NCBI RefSeq assembly: GCF_900099785.1
Contig: NZ_FNDS01000005.1
Location: 372,001 to 436,000, forward strand
Direction: 5' to 3'
DNA from: Pseudomonas panipatensis
GTDB taxonomy: Bacteria > Pseudomonadota > Gammaproteobacteria > Pseudomonadales > Pseudomonadaceae
DNA length: 64,000 nt
The translations under genes were made by a program, and so were the position numbers. Each line of letters begins with the position of its first letter. The first letter of the stretch is position 1. Positions 12,170 to 23,977 of this stretch are shown here, piece by piece. The notes below the pieces were generated by a model. The model made no database searches. It saw only the letters and a program-made list of their open reading frames with translations, and was not told the DNA's origin.

Positions 12170-14089
12170 ATGGCAAAGAACCTGATCCTGTGGTTGATCA
12201 TCGCAGCGGTGCTGGTCACCGTGATGAACAACTTCTCCAGTCCGAGCGATCCGCAGACGCTGAACTACTCGGACTTCATCCAGCAGGTGAAGGAAGGCAA
12301 GGTCGAGCGGGTGACCGTCGACGGCTACGTCATCACTGGCAAGCGCCAGGACGGTGACACCTTCAAGACCATCCGCCCGGCGATCCAGGACAACGGCCTG
12401 ATCGGCGATCTGGTCAACAACAACGTGGTCATCGAGGGCAAGCAGCCTGAGCAGCAGAGCATCTGGACTCAGTTGCTGGTCGCCAGCTTCCCGATCTTAG
12501 TGATCATCGCTGTCTTCATGTTCTTCATGCGCCAGATGCAGGGCGGCGGCGGTGGTCGCGGCGGTCCGATGAGTTTCGGCAAGAGCAAGGCGCGCCTGCT
12601 ATCCGAGGATCAGGTCAAGACTACCTTTGCCGACGTCGCCGGTTGTGACGAGGCCAAGGAAGAAGTCAGCGAACTGGTGGAGTTCCTTCGTGATCCCGGC
12701 AAGTTCCAGCGCCTGGGTGGCCGTATTCCGCGCGGTGTGCTGATGGTCGGTCCGCCCGGGACCGGTAAGACCTTGCTGGCCAAGGCGATCGCTGGCGAAG
12801 CAAAAGTGCCGTTCTTCACCATTTCCGGTTCCGACTTCGTCGAAATGTTCGTGGGCGTGGGCGCTTCCCGGGTTCGCGACATGTTCGATCAGGCGAAGAA
12901 GCACGCACCCTGCATCATCTTCATCGATGAGATCGACGCCGTCGGTCGCCATCGTGGCGCTGGCCTGGGTGGCGGTCACGACGAGCGCGAACAGACCCTC
13001 AACCAGTTGCTGGTGGAGATGGACGGCTTCGAGATGAATGACGGCATCATCGTCATCGCCGCGACCAACCGTCCGGACGTGCTCGACCCGGCGCTGCTGC
13101 GTCCTGGCCGTTTCGACCGCCAGGTCGTGGTCGGTCTGCCGGATATCCGTGGTCGCGAGCAGATCCTCAAGGTGCATATGCGCAAGGTTCCGCTAGGCGA
13201 TCACGTCGATCCGGCGGTGATCGCTCGCGGTACCCCGGGTTTCTCCGGTGCCGATCTGGCCAACCTGGTCAACGAGGCCTCGCTGTTCGCCGCTCGCGCC
13301 AACAAGCGCATCGTCGATATGCGTGAGTTCGAGCTGGCCAAGGACAAGATCATGATGGGCGCCGAGCGCAAGACCATGGTCATGTCCGAGAAAGAGAAGA
13401 AGAACACCGCCTTCCACGAGGCCGGCCACGCTATCGTCGGTCGTTTGGTTCCGGAGCATGACCCGGTTTACAAAGTCTCCATCATTCCGCGCGGCCGTGC
13501 CTTGGGCGTGACCATGTTCCTTCCCGAGGAAGATCGTTACAGCCTGTCCAAGCGTGCTTTGGAGAGCCAGATTTGCTCGCTGTTCGGCGGTCGTATCGCC
13601 GAAGAGATGACGCTCGGTTTCGAGGGTGTGACGACGGGCGCGTCCAACGACATCATGCGTGCTACCCAGTTGGCGCGAAACATGGTGACCAAGTGGGGGC
13701 TGTCCGAAAAGCTCGGTCCGCTGATGTATGCGGAAGAGGAAGGAGAGGTGTTCCTCGGGCGTAGCGCTGGCAGCCAGCATGCCAATGTTTCTGGTGAGAC
13801 CGCCAAGTTGATCGACCAAGAGGTGCGCCGCATCATCGATGACTGCTATGGCACCGCCAAGCGTCTGCTGGAAGAAAACCGCGACAAGCTCGATATGATG
13901 GCCGATGCATTGATGAAGTACGAAACCATCGATGCGGATCAGATCGATGACATCATGACCGGGCGCGAGCCCCGCGAGCCGCGCGATTGGCAGGGTGGTG
14001 GCACGGGTTCTTCGGGGTCTGCCACGCCCAGTCGTGATGATGGCGGGCGCAAGGAAAATCCCATCGGTGGCCCCGCCGGCGAGCACTGA
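12170..14089 (+). CDS. ftsH: FtsH, membrane ATP-dependent zinc metalloprotease
   Basis: This 639-residue protease degrades membrane and regulatory proteins (in relatives sigma-32 and LpxC). Two N-terminal membrane segments flank a periplasmic region. The AAA domain has Walker A GPPGTGKT near residues 194-201, Walker [12 protein letters not shown] and the second region of homology. The zinc site is HEAGH at 416-420. A TTG at 12161 is better spaced from GAGGG, but the ATG at 12170 gives the conserved start [12 protein letters not shown] 190-base gap with no recognisable element separates it from rlmE. Confidence 0.97.
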   Translation: MAKNLILWLIIAAVLVTVMNNFSSPSDPQTLNYSDFIQQVKEGKVERVTVDGYVITGKRQDGDTFKTIRPAIQDNGLIGDLVNNNVVIEGKQPEQQSIWTQLLVASFPILVIIAVFMFFMRQMQGGGGGRGGPMSFGKSKARLLSEDQVKTTFADVAGCDEAKEEVSELVEFLRDPGKFQRLGGRIPRGVLMVGPPGTGKTLLAKAIAGEAKVPFFTISGSDFVEMFVGVGASRVRDMFDQAKKHAPCIIFIDEIDAVGRHRGAGLGGGHDEREQTLNQLLVEMDGFEMNDGIIVIAATNRPDVLDPALLRPGRFDRQVVVGLPDIRGREQILKVHMRKVPLGDHVDPAVIARGTPGFSGADLANLVNEASLFAARANKRIVDMREFELAKDKIMMGAERKTMVMSEKEKKNTAFHEAGHAIVGRLVPEHDPVYKVSIIPRGRALGVTMFLPEEDRYSLSKRALESQICSLFGGRIAEEMTLGFEGVTTGASNDIMRATQLARNMVTKWGLSEKLGPLMYAEEEGEVFLGRSAGSQHANVSGETAKLIDQEVRRIIDDCYGTAKRLLEENRDKLDMMADALMKYETIDADQIDDIMTGREPREPRDWQGGGTGSSGSATPSRDDGGRKENPIGGPAGEH

Positions 14090-14098
14090 GAGCATTCA

Positions 14099-14968
14099 AT
14101 GAGTTTCGAGCTGTACCCAACCCGGTTGCCTTGCGGCAACCGGGTTCTTGATTTAAAGCGTACCCATGTCATGGGGATTCTTAACGTCACCCCGGATTCG
14201 TTTTCCGATGGAGGGTGCTTCAATCAGTTGGATCAAGCGTTGCGGCATGCGGCCGAGATGGTTGCGGCTGGGGCTACGCTGATTGACGTTGGCGGCGAGT
14301 CCACCCGTCCGGGGGCGCGCTTGGTGTCGCCGACCGAGGAGTTGGAGCGTGTTGCGCCAGTCGTCGAAGCGATCTCCCGTGAGCTGGATGTGGTGATTTC
14401 GGTCGACACCTCTACGCCTGCGGTGATGCGAGAGACTGCGCGCCTCGGTGCGGGGCTGATCAACGATGTCCGCTCGTTGCAGCGTGATGGTGCTCTGGAT
14501 GCGGCCGTCGACAGCGGTCTGCCGGTCTGTCTGATGCACATGCGCGGTGAGCCAGGCAACATGCAGGATGACCCGCGCTACCCAGACATAGTCGCTGAGG
14601 TGCGTGAATTTCTTGCTGGGCGCATCAGCGCTTGCGCGTCCGCGGGCATTCCGCGAGAGCGTCTGGTACTGGATCCGGGTTTTGGATTCGCCAAGACCCA
14701 GGTGCATAACCTGGTGCTTTTCCAGCGCATGGAGCAGTTGTTGGAACTGGGCTGCCCGTTACTGGTCGGAGTGTCGCGCAAGAGCATGATCGGTCGTGCG
14801 CTCGGGCGTGAAGTGGGCGAACGCTTATATGGCAGTCTGGCCCTGGCGGCGTTGGCCGTGGCAAAAGGCGCGCGCATCATTCGAGTGCACGACGTGGTCG
14901 AGACGGTGGACGTGGTCCGCATGATCGATGCGGTGGAACAAGCTAAGGAAGAAGGTCTACAGGCATGA
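14099..14968 (+). CDS. folP: Dihydropteroate synthase
   Basis: This 289-residue enzyme condenses p-aminobenzoate with the pterin pyrophosphate in folate synthesis and is the sulfonamide target. The signature [15 protein letters not shown] is near residues 22-36, and the second motif [11 protein letters not shown] follows. The TIM-barrel ends with [14 protein letters not shown]. It begins 9 bases after ftsH, and its stop overlaps the glmM start (ATGA), so ftsH-folP-glmM form one transcription unit. Confidence 0.97.
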   Translation: MSFELYPTRLPCGNRVLDLKRTHVMGILNVTPDSFSDGGCFNQLDQALRHAAEMVAAGATLIDVGGESTRPGARLVSPTEELERVAPVVEAISRELDVVISVDTSTPAVMRETARLGAGLINDVRSLQRDGALDAAVDSGLPVCLMHMRGEPGNMQDDPRYPDIVAEVREFLAGRISACASAGIPRERLVLDPGFGFAKTQVHNLVLFQRMEQLLELGCPLLVGVSRKSMIGRALGREVGERLYGSLALAALAVAKGARIIRVHDVVETVDVVRMIDAVEQAKEEGLQA

Positions 14969-16305
14969 GCAGGAAATACTTCGGCACCGATGGCATTCGT
15001 GGTCGGGTCGGCACGCCGCCGATCACTCCGGATTTCGTGCTCAAGCTGGGCTGGGCGGTGGGCATGGCCTTCCGTCAGCAGGGAAAATGCCGTGTACTGG
15101 TTGGCAAGGACACGCGGATTTCCGGCTACATGTTCGAATCAGCGCTCGAGGCTGGCCTTTCCGCTGCCGGCGCTGACGTGATGCTTTTGGGGCCCATGCC
15201 GACACCGGGTATCGCCTACCTCACCCGCACCTTCCATGCTGAGGCCGGCATTGTCATCAGTGCTTCGCACAATCCGCATGACGACAACGGCATCAAGTTC
15301 TTCTCCGGGCAAGGTACCAAGCTGCCCGATGAGGTCGAGATGATCATCGAGGAACTGATCGATACGCCGATGACGGTGGTCGACTCGGCTCGCCTCGGTA
15401 AGGTTTCGCGGATCAACGATGCCGCGGGCCGCTATATCGAATTCTGCAAGAGCAGCGTACCCACCAGCACGGACTTTGCGGGTCTAAAGCTGGTCCTGGA
15501 TTGCGCCCATGGCGCGACCTACAAAGTGGCTCCCAGCGTATTCCGCGAGCTTGGTGCGCAGGTATCCGTGCAAGGTGTGCAGCCCAATGGCCTGAACATC
15601 AACGAAAACTGCGGTTCCACCCACATGGCCTCTTTGCAGGCGGCGGTCATTGCCGAGCAGGCCGACATCGGCATTGCCTTCGATGGCGATGGCGACCGGG
15701 TGATGATGGTCGACCATACCGGCGCAATTGTGGATGGTGACGAGATTCTTTTCCTGATCGCGCGTGACATGCTGGATCGGGGGCGCTTGCAGGGTGGGGT
15801 GGTTGGCACGCTGATGAGCAATCTGGGGCTGGAGCTGGCACTGGCTGATCTGCACATCCCGTTCGTGCGGGCCAAGGTAGGTGATCGCTATGTCATGGCC
15901 GAGCTGTTGGCGCGCAACTGGCATTTGGGTGGGGAGAATTCCGGACACGTGGTTTGTGGTCAGCACACCACTACTGGCGATGCGATCATTGCCGCGCTGC
16001 AGGTGCTGATGGCCTTGAAAACTCGCGGCCAGACTCTGGCCGAGGCGCGCCAGGGTCTGCGCAAGTGCCCACAGGTGCTGATCAACGTGCGCTACCAGCG
16101 CGGTGATCTGGACCCCATCGAGCATCCGGCGGTCAAGGAAGCCTGCGCGCGAGTCACGGAGAGCATGGCTGGTCGCGGTCGAGTGTTGCTGCGCAAATCC
16201 GGCACCGAGCCCCTGGTGCGGGTGATGGTGGAGGGGGATGACGAGAAACAGGTGCGCGCCTACGCCGAACAGTTGGCGAACGTGGTGACTGAGGTATGTG
16301 CTTGA
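14965..16305 (+). CDS. glmM: Phosphoglucosamine mutase
   Basis: This 446-residue enzyme converts glucosamine-6-phosphate to glucosamine-1-phosphate for UDP-GlcNAc, which feeds peptidoglycan and LPS. The active phosphoserine is Ser101 in [15 protein letters not shown]. The metal loop is DGDGDR, and the C-terminal phosphate-binding motif is [15 protein letters not shown]. It overlaps folP by four bases. Confidence 0.98.
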   Translation: MSRKYFGTDGIRGRVGTPPITPDFVLKLGWAVGMAFRQQGKCRVLVGKDTRISGYMFESALEAGLSAAGADVMLLGPMPTPGIAYLTRTFHAEAGIVISASHNPHDDNGIKFFSGQGTKLPDEVEMIIEELIDTPMTVVDSARLGKVSRINDAAGRYIEFCKSSVPTSTDFAGLKLVLDCAHGATYKVAPSVFRELGAQVSVQGVQPNGLNINENCGSTHMASLQAAVIAEQADIGIAFDGDGDRVMMVDHTGAIVDGDEILFLIARDMLDRGRLQGGVVGTLMSNLGLELALADLHIPFVRAKVGDRYVMAELLARNWHLGGENSGHVVCGQHTTTGDAIIAALQVLMALKTRGQTLAEARQGLRKCPQVLINVRYQRGDLDPIEHPAVKEACARVTESMAGRGRVLLRKSGTEPLVRVMVEGDDEKQVRAYAEQLANVVTEVCA

Positions 16306-16370
16306 TTTCGCTTGCCAGTCTCGAATCTGTTGAGTAACATCTGCGCCCACTTTGCTCAGCGAGGTACAGC

Positions 16371-17126
16371 ATGCGTCGACCCTTAGTGGCCGGTAACTGG
16401 AAAATGCACGGTACCCGCTCCAGCGTGACAGAGCTGATCAAAGGGTTGCGTCAATTGGCTTTACCGAGTGGTGTTGATGTGGCGGTGCTGCCGCCTTGTC
16501 TGTACATCAGTCAGGTTCTAGATGGCCTGCAAGGTAAAGCGGTTGCGGTGGGTGCGCAAAATTGCGCAGTCGAGCCGATGCAAGGCGCGCTAACGGGTGA
16601 GGTTGCTGCTAGTCAGTTGGTCGATGTGGGATGTTCGCTGGTTTTGGTTGGGCATTCCGAGCGTCGCCAGCTGTTAGGTGAAAGCGATGCTGTCGTGAGT
16701 CGCAAATTCGCCGCGGCGCAATCCTGTGGACTGGTTCCGGTGTTGTGCGTAGGGGAAACCCGCGAGCAGCGTGAGTCGGGCAGAACACTCGAAGTGGTAG
16801 GTCGTCAGCTGGGTTCGGTGATCGAGAGTTTGGGCGTTGGGGCGTTTTCCCGCGCCGTTGTGGCTTACGAGCCGGTTTGGGCCATCGGGACTGGGTTGAC
16901 TGCCTCTCCCGAGCAGGCGCAAGAAGTACATGCGGCCATCCGTGCGCAATTGGCGGCAGAAAATGCCGAAGTCGCCCGCGGGATTCGTCTGCTCTATGGC
17001 GGTAGCGTCAAGGCGGCGAGTGCGGTCGAGCTGTTCGGCATGCCGGACATCGATGGGGGGTTGATCGGTGGTGCCTCCCTCAATGCGGATGAGTTCGGTG
17101 CGATTTGTCGCGCCGCGGGAAGCTGA
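16371..17126 (+). CDS. tpiA: Triosephosphate isomerase
   Basis: This 251-residue glycolytic/gluconeogenic enzyme interconverts DHAP and glyceraldehyde-3-phosphate. The catalytic residues are Lys11 (AGNWKMHG), His95 (GHSERR) and Glu167 ([11 protein letters not shown]). The C-terminal phosphate loop YGGSVKA is intact. GAGG precedes the ATG. The gene has somewhat lower GC and less biased codons than its neighbours, but it is the normal Pseudomonas gene at this place. Confidence 0.98.
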   Translation: MRRPLVAGNWKMHGTRSSVTELIKGLRQLALPSGVDVAVLPPCLYISQVLDGLQGKAVAVGAQNCAVEPMQGALTGEVAASQLVDVGCSLVLVGHSERRQLLGESDAVVSRKFAAAQSCGLVPVLCVGETREQRESGRTLEVVGRQLGSVIESLGVGAFSRAVVAYEPVWAIGTGLTASPEQAQEVHAAIRAQLAAENAEVARGIRLLYGGSVKAASAVELFGMPDIDGGLIGGASLNADEFGAICRAAGS

Positions 17127-17129
17127 GAA

Positions 17130-17513
17130 ATGCTGGAAACAGTTGTAATCGTGATTCACTTGCTGATGGCGCTGGGTCTGGTTGTGCTGGTCCTGCTGCA
17201 GCATGGCAAGGGTGCTGATGCCGGTGCCTCTTTTGGTTCCGGTGCTTCGGGTACGGTGTTCGGTAGTCAGGGTTCTGCTACTTTCCTGAGTCGTTTCACT
17301 GGTGTACTTGCAGCGATTTTTTTTATTACTAGCTTGGGTTTAGCGTATTTCGCTAAAGAAAAATCTGATATGCTACGCCACGTTGGACTTCCTGATCCGG
17401 CAGTGATGGAGCAGAAGCAAGAGAAGGCTCCGGCAGCAAGCGATGTGCCTGCTTCTCAAGCGCAGAAGCCCGCTGGCAACGGTGACGTTCCAGTAGCTCC
17501 CGAGCAGAAGTAA
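17130..17513 (+). CDS. secG: SecG, protein-export membrane subunit
   Basis: This 127-residue auxiliary subunit of the SecYEG translocon has two transmembrane helices (about 3-22 and 52-72) around the family loop [21 protein letters not shown] hydrophilic Gln/Lys/Pro-rich tail, longer than in E. coli, follows. It starts 3 bases after tpiA and is followed directly by tRNA-Leu; the tpiA-secG-leuU order is common in gammaproteobacteria. Confidence 0.95.
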   Translation: MLETVVIVIHLLMALGLVVLVLLQHGKGADAGASFGSGASGTVFGSQGSATFLSRFTGVLAAIFFITSLGLAYFAKEKSDMLRHVGLPDPAVMEQKQEKAPAASDVPASQAQKPAGNGDVPVAPEQK

Positions 17514-17522
17514 GACGATTTT

Positions 17523-17608
17523 GCCGAGGTGGTGGAATTGGTAGACACGCTACCTTGAGGTGGTAGTGGCCATAGGCTGTAGGGGTTCGAGTCCCCTCCT
17601 CGGTACCA
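17523..17608 (+). tRNA. tRNA-Leu (anticodon GAG)
   Basis: An 86-nt class II tRNA with encoded CCA. The acceptor stem GCCGAGG pairs with CCTCGGT. The anticodon stem is CTACC/GGTAG with loop TTGAGGT and GAG at 17557-17559. A variable arm precedes the T-arm GGGGTTCGAGTCCCC. It reads CUC and CUU leucine codons. No separate promoter is visible, so it is probably processed from the secG transcript. Confidence 0.96.
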
Positions 17609-17614
17609 TATTCG

Positions 17615-17638
17615 AAGGCCCGCGATGCGGGCCTTTCG
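17615..17638 (+). terminator. Terminator after tRNA-Leu
   Basis: AAGGCCCGC (17615-17623) pairs with GCGGGCCTT (17627-17635) around a 3-base loop, followed by a short T-rich run (TTTCG). It separates tRNA-Leu from the promoter of tRNA-fMet. Confidence 0.7.
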
Positions 17639-17653
17639 TTTCAAGTGCGTCGG

Positions 17654-17682
17654 TTGACCTGTAAGGGGTGTAACCGTATAAT
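17654..17682 (+). promoter_or_regulatory. Sigma-70 promoter of tRNA-fMet
   Basis: TTGACC (17654-17659) and TATAAT (17677-17682) are spaced by exactly 17 bases. The predicted start is near 17690, about 9 nt before the mature tRNA. This is the best housekeeping promoter in the window. Confidence 0.88.
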
Positions 17683-17698
17683 TTCGCACCAGCTTTGA

Positions 17699-17775
<77 letters not shown>

Positions 17776-17785
17776 GTTTTGGCAG

Positions 17786-17808
17786 AGCCCCTTTTCAGGG
17801 GCTTTTTG
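17786..17808 (+). terminator. First terminator after tRNA-fMet
   Basis: AGCCCC (17786-17791) pairs with GGGGCT (17798-17803), followed by TTTTT. It is the first of two terminators before rimP. Confidence 0.85.
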
Positions 17809-17853
17809 CTAGCTGGACAGTCTGCGCCGCCAGTTAAGGGCGGTCACTTAGGG

Positions 17854-17875
17854 ATGGGCGTTTCGCCCATTTTTT
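17854..17875 (+). terminator. Second terminator / attenuator just upstream of rimP
   Basis: ATGGGCG (17854-17860) pairs with CGCCCAT (17864-17870) around TTT and is followed by a T-run to 17875. It ends only 28 bases before the rimP GTG, so transcription of the nusA operon from the tRNA promoter must read through it. Confidence 0.8.
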
Positions 17876-17903
17876 GTTTCTACGGCATACGCGAGGCGAT
17901 CAG

Positions 17904-18362
17904 GTGTCGAGCAAGCTAGAACAGTTGCAGGCCTTGTTGGCCCCTGTGGTAGAAGCGCTCGGCTATGAGTGCTGGGGCCTGGAGTTCATTTCCCAGGGTC
18001 GCCATTCCCTGCTCAGGGTATATATCGATCGCCCTGAAGGGATTCTGATCGACGACTGCGAGATCGTCAGTCGCCAGGTCAGCGGGGTTCTCGACGTCGA
18101 GGACCCGATCAGCGGTGAGTACACCCTCGAGGTGTCGTCGCCGGGCATGGATCGACCGCTGTTCACCCTCGAACAGTTTGCTCGCTACGTCGGTGAGCAA
18201 GTGAAGATCAAGCTGCGTACGCCCTTCGAGCGGCGACGCAACTTCCAAGGCATTCTCCGTGGTGTGGAGGAGCAGGATGTGGTGGTCCTGGTGGATGATC
18301 ACGAGTACCTGCTGCCGATCGATTCGATCGATAAGGCCAACATCATTCCCCGATTTGAGTGA
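17904..18362 (+). CDS. rimP: Ribosome maturation factor RimP
   Basis: This 152-residue protein is needed for 30S subunit maturation. The N-terminal domain begins [20 protein letters not shown], with family segments [10 protein letters not shown] and [11 protein letters not shown]; a C-terminal SH3-like domain follows. I chose GTG 17904 after GAGG; an upstream ATG (17874) lies directly at the terminator and adds residues absent from the family. It is first in rimP-nusA-infB-rbfA-truB-rpsO-pnp. Confidence 0.95.
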   Translation: MSSKLEQLQALLAPVVEALGYECWGLEFISQGRHSLLRVYIDRPEGILIDDCEIVSRQVSGVLDVEDPISGEYTLEVSSPGMDRPLFTLEQFARYVGEQVKIKLRTPFERRRNFQGILRGVEEQDVVVLVDDHEYLLPIDSIDKANIIPRFE

Positions 18363-18407
18363 GCCGCGAGACTGCGGATTCCAATGGATTGAAAGGCGAG
18401 GCGTACG

Positions 18408-19889
18408 ATGAGCAAAGAAGTACTGCTGGTTGTTGAGTCGGTATCCAACGAAAAGGGTGTACCGCCCGGCGTGATTTTCGAAGCGCTGGAACTGGCTCTG
18501 GCGACTGCCACCAAGAAGCGTTTCGAAGACGAGGTCGATCTGCGCGTGCAGATCAACCGCGCCAATGGCAACTACGACACCTTCCGCCGTTGGACCGTTG
18601 TCGAAGACGAAGACTATTCCAACCCGGCGGCTGAACTGACCGTCGAGGACGTCCAGGAACAGCACCCCGGCATGAAGGCCGGCGAAGTCATCGAAGAGAA
18701 GATCGAGTCCATCGAGTTCGGCCGTATCGCTGCGCAGACCGCCAAGCAAGTGATCGTGCAGAAAGTCCGCGAAGCCGAGCGCGCCCAGGTGGTCGACGCC
18801 TACCGCGAGAAGGTTGGCGAAATCATCTCCGGCACCGTCAAGAAGGTGACCCGCGACAACGTCATCGTCGACCTCGGCAACAATGCTGAAGCACTGCTGG
18901 CCCGCGATCAGATCATTCCGCGCGAAACCTTCCGCGTCGGCACCCGTGTGCGGGCCCTGCTCAAGGAAATCCGCAGCGAGAACCGTGGCCCGCAACTGGT
19001 GCTGTCGCGTACTGCCCCGGAAATGCTGATCGAGCTGTTCCGCATCGAAGTACCGGAAATCGCCGAACAGTTGATCGATGTGATGGCCGCCGCCCGTGAT
19101 CCGGGTTCGCGCGCCAAGATCGCCGTACGCTCCAAGGACAAGCGCATCGACCCGCAGGGTGCCTGTATCGGTATGCGTGGATCGCGTGTCCAGGCCGTGT
19201 CCGGCGAACTGGGCGGCGAGCGTGTGGATATCGTCCTCTGGGATGACAATCCTGCGCAGTTCGTGATCAACGCCATGGCACCGGCCGAAGTGGCGGCTAT
19301 CATCGTCGACGAAGATACCCACACCATGGATATCGCCGTCGCCGAGGACAACCTGGCCCAGGCCATCGGCCGCAGCGGGCAGAACGTTCGTCTGGCCAGC
19401 CAGCTCACCGGCTGGACCCTGAACGTGATGACCGAGTCCGACATTCAGGCCAAGCAACAGGCTGAAACCGGCGACATCCTGCAGCGCTTCGTCGACGAGC
19501 TGGATGTCGACGAGGAACTGGCCCAGGTACTGGTCGAGGAAGGTTTCACCACCCTGGAAGAAATCGCCTACGTACCGATGGAAGAGATGCTCAACATCGA
19601 CGGCTTCGACGAGGACATCGTCAACGAGCTGCGCTCGCGCGCCAAGGACCGTCTGCTGACCAAAGCCATCGCAACCGAAGAAAAACTTGCCGACGCTCAA
19701 CCGGCCGAAGACCTGCTCAGCCTTGATGGCATGACTAAAGAGCTGGCCTTGGACCTGGCGCTGCGTGGCGTAACCACCCGTGAAGATCTTGCCGAGCAGT
19801 CGATTGACGACTTGCTCGACATCGACGGCATGGACGAAGAGCGTGCCGGCAAGCTGATCATGGCCGCCCGGGCCCATTGGTTCGAGTAA
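18408..19889 (+). CDS. nusA: Transcription termination/antitermination factor NusA
   Basis: This 493-residue RNA-polymerase-binding protein modulates pausing, termination and antitermination. The layout is an N-terminal RNAP-binding domain, an S1 domain (about 135-200), two KH domains (with [11 protein letters not shown] and [13 protein letters not shown]) and two C-terminal acidic repeats (about 365-490). The two terminators upstream of rimP suggest NusA-sensitive autoregulation, as known for E. coli. Confidence 0.98.
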   Translation: MSKEVLLVVESVSNEKGVPPGVIFEALELALATATKKRFEDEVDLRVQINRANGNYDTFRRWTVVEDEDYSNPAAELTVEDVQEQHPGMKAGEVIEEKIESIEFGRIAAQTAKQVIVQKVREAERAQVVDAYREKVGEIISGTVKKVTRDNVIVDLGNNAEALLARDQIIPRETFRVGTRVRALLKEIRSENRGPQLVLSRTAPEMLIELFRIEVPEIAEQLIDVMAAARDPGSRAKIAVRSKDKRIDPQGACIGMRGSRVQAVSGELGGERVDIVLWDDNPAQFVINAMAPAEVAAIIVDEDTHTMDIAVAEDNLAQAIGRSGQNVRLASQLTGWTLNVMTESDIQAKQQAETGDILQRFVDELDVDEELAQVLVEEGFTTLEEIAYVPMEEMLNIDGFDEDIVNELRSRAKDRLLTKAIATEEKLADAQPAEDLLSLDGMTKELALDLALRGVTTREDLAEQSIDDLLDIDGMDEERAGKLIMAARAHWFE

Positions 19890-19916
19890 GCATTCGCGGC
19901 CTGAGGAGAGAAATGC

Positions 19917-22466
19917 ATGACGCAAGTCACGGTGAAAGAACTGGCCAAAACGGTCGATACGCCGGTCGAGCGCCTGCTGCAGCAGATGCGCGAGGCGGGA
20001 CTGCCGCACAGCAGTGCCGAGCAGGTGGTAACCGATACTGAGAAGCAGGCTCTGCTGGCATACCTGAAGGGTAGCCATGGCGATCGCCTGGAAGAGCCGC
20101 GCAAGATCACTCTGCAGCGTAAGACCACTACCACTTTGAAAGTGGCTGGCAGCAAGACGGTGAGCGTCGAGGTTCGCAAGAAGAAGACCTACGTCAAGCG
20201 CAGTCCGGATGAAATCGAAGCCGAACGTCAGCGCGAGTTGGAAGAGCAGCGCGCCGCCGAAGAGGCTGCCCGCCTTAAGGCCGAGGCTGAAGCTCGTCAG
20301 AAGGCTGAAGCTGAAGCCCGTCGTCAAGCCGAAGAGGCTGCGCGTCGCAAGGCTGAGGAAACCGTGCGTCAACCTGCTCAGGCTGCTCCTGCTGCCGAGG
20401 CTGTAGTCGCTGCGGCGGCGGTTGAGGCTGCTGCCGCTGCACCGGTTGCTGCTGCTCCGGCTGCCACCGATGAGCGCAAGAAAGAAGCCGAAGTGCGCCG
20501 TCCGGCCAAGCGCGAAGAGGAAGACGAGCGTCGCGATCGCAAGCATGCCCAGCATCGCCCGTCGATCAAGGAAAAGGAAAAGACTACTGCTCCGCGCGTC
20601 GTTCGCACTGGTGTAGATGACGAGGACAGTTTCGGTCGTCGTGGCGGTGGTCGCGGCAAGGCGAAGCTGAAGAAGCGTAACCAGCACGGGTTCCAGAACC
20701 CGACAGGACCGATTGTGCGCGAAGTAAGTATCGGCGAGACCATCACCGTGGCTGAGCTTGCTCAGCAGATGTCGGTGAAGGGTGCCGAAGTCGTCAAGTT
20801 CATGTTCAAGATGGGCACCCCGGTGACCATCAACCAGGTCCTCGACCAGGAAACCGCTCAGCTGATCGCCGAAGAACTCGGTCACAAGGTCAAGCTGGTC
20901 AGCGAGAACGCCCTGGAAGAGCAACTGGCCGAGTCGCTGAAGTTCGAAGGCGAGGCTGTACCGCGTGCGCCGGTAGTGACCGTGATGGGCCACGTCGACC
21001 ACGGTAAGACCTCGTTGCTCGACTACATCCGTCGTGCCAAGGTCGCTGCTGGCGAAGCCGGCGGCATTACCCAGCACATCGGCGCTTACCACGTGGAAAC
21101 CGACCGCGGCATGGTCACCTTCCTCGATACCCCCGGTCACGCCGCGTTCACCGCGATGCGTGCTCGTGGTGCCCAGGCCACCGACATCGTCATTCTGGTG
21201 GTAGCGGCGGACGACGGCGTGATGCCGCAGACCCAGGAAGCCGTCCAGCATGCGAAAGCGGCTGGTGTTCCGATCGTGGTCGCGATCAACAAGATCGACA
21301 AGCCGGATGCCAACCCGGACAACATCAAGAACGGCCTGGCCGCTCTGGACGTGATTCCGGAAGAGTGGGGCGGTGACGCACCCTTCGTACCGGTGTCGGC
21401 GAAGCTGGGCACGGGGGTCGACGAACTGCTCGAAGCCGTGCTGCTGCAGGCCGAAGTGCTCGAACTGAAAGCCACTCCTTCGGCTCCTGGCCGTGGCGTG
21501 GTGGTCGAGTCCCGTCTGGACAAGGGCCGCGGCCCGGTAGCCACTGTGCTGGTTCAGGACGGTACTCTGCGCCAGGGCGACATGATTCTGGTCGGTGTCA
21601 ACTACGGCCGTGTCCGCGCCATGCTCGATGAGAACGGTAAGCCGATCAAGGAAGCGGGTCCGTCGATTCCGGTCGAGATCCTCGGCCTGGATGGCACTCC
21701 GGATGCCGGCGACGAAGTGACCGTGGTCGCCGACGAGAAGAAGGCGCGCGAAGTTGCGCTGTTCCGTCAAGGCAAGTTCCGCGAGGTCAAGTTGGCCCGC
21801 GCACACGCCGGCAAGCTCGAAAACATCTTCGAGAACATGGGCCAGGAAGAGAAGAAGACGCTCAACATCGTCCTCAAGGCCGACGTCCGTGGTTCTCTGG
21901 AAGCACTGCAAGGCTCGCTCAGCGGTCTGGGCAACGACGAAGTGCAGGTGCGCGTGGTCGGTGGCGGCGTCGGTGGTATCACCGAATCCGATGCCAACCT
22001 GGCCCTGGCTTCCAATGCCGTGCTGTTCGGCTTCAACGTGCGTGCCGATGCCGGCGCGCGCAAGATCGTCGAAGCCGAAGCTCTGGATATGCGTTACTAC
22101 AACGTGATCTACGACATCATCGAAGACGTCAAGAAAGCCCTCACCGGCATGCTCGGCAGCGATGTTCGCGAGAATATCCTGGGTATCGCCGAGGTTCGCG
22201 ATGTGTTCCGTTCGCCGAAGTTCGGCGCCATCGCCGGCTGCATGGTCACCGAGGGTCTGGTGCACCGTAACCGTCCGATCCGCGTACTGCGCGACGACGT
22301 GGTCATCTTCGAGGGCGAGCTGGAATCCCTGCGTCGCTTCAAGGACGACGTTGCCGAAGTCCGTGCCGGCATGGAGTGCGGTATCGGCGTGAAGAGCTAC
22401 AACGACGTTCGCGTCGGCGACAAGATCGAAGTGTTCGAGAAGGTCCAGGTCGCTCGCAGCCTCTGA
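19917..22466 (+). CDS. infB: Translation initiation factor IF-2
   Basis: This 849-residue GTPase places initiator tRNA in the ribosomal P site. The N-terminal IF2-N motif ([10 protein letters not shown]) is followed by a long Lys/Glu/Ala-rich low-complexity linker (about 95-260). The GTPase then carries GHVDHGKT at 358-365, DTPGH and NKID, followed by domains II-IV. The linker contains poly-Ala and poly-Glu-Arg stretches normal for the family. It shares an operon with nusA and lies downstream of the tRNA-fMet it uses. Confidence 0.98.
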   Translation: MTQVTVKELAKTVDTPVERLLQQMREAGLPHSSAEQVVTDTEKQALLAYLKGSHGDRLEEPRKITLQRKTTTTLKVAGSKTVSVEVRKKKTYVKRSPDEIEAERQRELEEQRAAEEAARLKAEAEARQKAEAEARRQAEEAARRKAEETVRQPAQAAPAAEAVVAAAAVEAAAAAPVAAAPAATDERKKEAEVRRPAKREEEDERRDRKHAQHRPSIKEKEKTTAPRVVRTGVDDEDSFGRRGGGRGKAKLKKRNQHGFQNPTGPIVREVSIGETITVAELAQQMSVKGAEVVKFMFKMGTPVTINQVLDQETAQLIAEELGHKVKLVSENALEEQLAESLKFEGEAVPRAPVVTVMGHVDHGKTSLLDYIRRAKVAAGEAGGITQHIGAYHVETDRGMVTFLDTPGHAAFTAMRARGAQATDIVILVVAADDGVMPQTQEAVQHAKAAGVPIVVAINKIDKPDANPDNIKNGLAALDVIPEEWGGDAPFVPVSAKLGTGVDELLEAVLLQAEVLELKATPSAPGRGVVVESRLDKGRGPVATVLVQDGTLRQGDMILVGVNYGRVRAMLDENGKPIKEAGPSIPVEILGLDGTPDAGDEVTVVADEKKAREVALFRQGKFREVKLARAHAGKLENIFENMGQEEKKTLNIVLKADVRGSLEALQGSLSGLGNDEVQVRVVGGGVGGITESDANLALASNAVLFGFNVRADAGARKIVEAEALDMRYYNVIYDIIEDVKKALTGMLGSDVRENILGIAEVRDVFRSPKFGAIAGCMVTEGLVHRNRPIRVLRDDVVIFEGELESLRRFKDDVAEVRAGMECGIGVKSYNDVRVGDKIEVFEKVQVARSL

Positions 22467-22486
22467 TGGGGTGAGTGCAACCACAG

Positions 22487-22518
22487 CGCCCGGGTCGGCA
22501 ATTTCGCCGCCCCGGGCG
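22487..22518 (+). other. Stem-loop between infB and rbfA
   Basis: CGCCCGGG (22487-22494) pairs with CCCGGGCG (22511-22518) and is followed by TTTGTCGCTTATTTG, which is only loosely T-rich. It is probably a weak terminator or processing structure that lowers downstream expression. Confidence 0.5.
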
Positions 22519-22570
22519 TTTGTCGCTTATTTGTCCGGTGGCTGCGGGCTACCGGAGGCAGGTTAGGAAA

Positions 22571-22960
22571 ATGGCAAAAGAATATAGCCGCACCCAGCGG
22601 ATCGGCGATCAGATGCAGCGCGAGCTGGCCCTGCTGATCCAGCGTGAGATCAAGGATCCGCGCCTGGGCCTGGTGACCATCACTGGCGTCGAGGTGGCGC
22701 GCGATCTGTCCCATGCCAAGGTGTTCATCACCGTCATGGGGCAGGACGACAACGCGGAAGTGATCAAGCAGAACACCTCGATCCTCAATGACGCCGCAGG
22801 CTTCCTGCGCATGCACCTGGGCAAGGCAATGAAGCTGCGCACCGTGCCACAACTGCATTTCAGCTACGACGCAAGCATCCGTCGCGGTGCCGAGCTGTCG
22901 GCGCTGATCGAGCGCGCGGTGGCTGAGGACCGTCGTCACGGCGGCGATTCCGAGGAGTAA
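22571..22960 (+). CDS. rbfA: Ribosome-binding factor A
   Basis: This 129-residue KH-type protein binds the 30S subunit for late 16S maturation and cold adaptation. The N-terminus [19 protein letters not shown] and the segment [19 protein letters not shown] are family hallmarks. The ATG at 22571 follows TAGGAAA; a longer frame upstream has no homology to the family. It ends 3 bases before truB. Confidence 0.96.
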   Translation: MAKEYSRTQRIGDQMQRELALLIQREIKDPRLGLVTITGVEVARDLSHAKVFITVMGQDDNAEVIKQNTSILNDAAGFLRMHLGKAMKLRTVPQLHFSYDASIRRGAELSALIERAVAEDRRHGGDSEE

Positions 22961-22963
22961 GGC

Positions 22964-23878
22964 GTGGCCCAGGTTAAACGCATCCGCCGGGCGGTCAACG
23001 GCGTGCTGATACTCGACAAGCCGCGCGGCATGAGTTCCAACCAGGCGCTGCAGAAAGTGCGCTGGTTGCTCAACGCGGAAAAGGCCGGGCATACCGGCAG
23101 CCTCGACCCGTTGGCCACCGGCGTCCTGCCGTTGTGCTTCGGTGAGGCGACCAAGTTCTCGCAGTACCTGCTGGATGCGGACAAAGGCTACGAAACCGTG
23201 GCTCGGCTGGGTGTCACCACCACTACCGGCGATGCCGAGGGCGAGGTCATCGAGGAGCGTGAGGTTACCGTCGGTCGGGAGGCGCTGGAAGCCGTGCTGC
23301 CACGTTTCCGTGGCGAAATAGAGCAGGTTCCGCCGATGTACTCGGCGCTGAAGAAAGATGGCCAGCCGCTTTACAAACTGGCCCGCGCCGGTGAAGTAGT
23401 GGAGCGCGAAGCGCGTTCTGTTACTATTGCGCGCCTGGATTTGCTCGCATTCGATTCGCCCTGCGCAACCTTGGCCGTGGCCTGCAGTAAAGGTACCTAT
23501 GTGCGTACCCTGGTCGAGGACATCGGCCGCGAGTTGGGCTGTGGCGCGCATGTCGCCGCATTGCGTCGGACCCAGGCCGGTCCGTTCGGGCTGGACCAGG
23601 CGATCAGCCTGGAGGAACTCGAACGAGTCCATGCCGAGGGCGGCAACGAAGCGCTCGATCGATTCCTGATGCCGGTGGATTCCGGCCTCGAACACTGGCC
23701 GCTGCTGCAGCTATCCGAGCACAGCGCCTACTACTGGCTGCACGGACAGCCGGTGCGCGCGCCCGAAGCGCCGAAGTTCGGCATGATGCGCGTGCAGGAT
23801 CACCAAGGTCGCTTCATCGGTATCGGTGAGGTGACGGACGACGGGCGAATCGCCCCGCGTCGACTGATTCGGTCGTAA
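22964..23878 (+). CDS. truB: tRNA pseudouridine-55 synthase TruB
   Basis: This 304-residue enzyme makes pseudouridine-55 in the T-loop of tRNAs. The catalytic Asp48 lies in [15 protein letters not shown]. The family segments [16 protein letters not shown] and [15 protein letters not shown] are present, with a C-terminal PUA-like domain. It starts at GTG after GAGGAG. Confidence 0.97.
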   Translation: MAQVKRIRRAVNGVLILDKPRGMSSNQALQKVRWLLNAEKAGHTGSLDPLATGVLPLCFGEATKFSQYLLDADKGYETVARLGVTTTTGDAEGEVIEEREVTVGREALEAVLPRFRGEIEQVPPMYSALKKDGQPLYKLARAGEVVEREARSVTIARLDLLAFDSPCATLAVACSKGTYVRTLVEDIGRELGCGAHVAALRRTQAGPFGLDQAISLEELERVHAEGGNEALDRFLMPVDSGLEHWPLLQLSEHSAYYWLHGQPVRAPEAPKFGMMRVQDHQGRFIGIGEVTDDGRIAPRRLIRS

Positions 23879-23904
23879 GGCCGGAAATCCGAGGATGGCT
23901 GTCA

Positions 23905-23956
23905 ACAGGCACGGTCACTCCTCTTTTATGAACACAGGGAGAAGTCCCTGGCCTGT
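23905..23956 (+). promoter_or_regulatory. Structured leader of rpsO, possible S15 autoregulatory element
   Basis: An outer stem ACAGGC/GCCTGT (23905-23910 with 23951-23956) encloses a hairpin CAGGGA-GAAG-TCCCTG (23935-23950). The structure ends 21 bases before the rpsO ATG. S15 is known to bind its own leader mRNA in several bacteria. Assigning that role here is inference. Confidence 0.45.
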
Positions 23957-23977
23957 TACCTCAGAGGAAGCCCCATC

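Noticed and set aside
17916..22484. A 1522-codon open frame on the minus strand opposite rimP, nusA and infB
   Set aside because: It is a mirror of GC-rich codon bias in the real genes, has His/Val/Leu/Asp-rich low-complexity content, and no recognisable domain or start signal.
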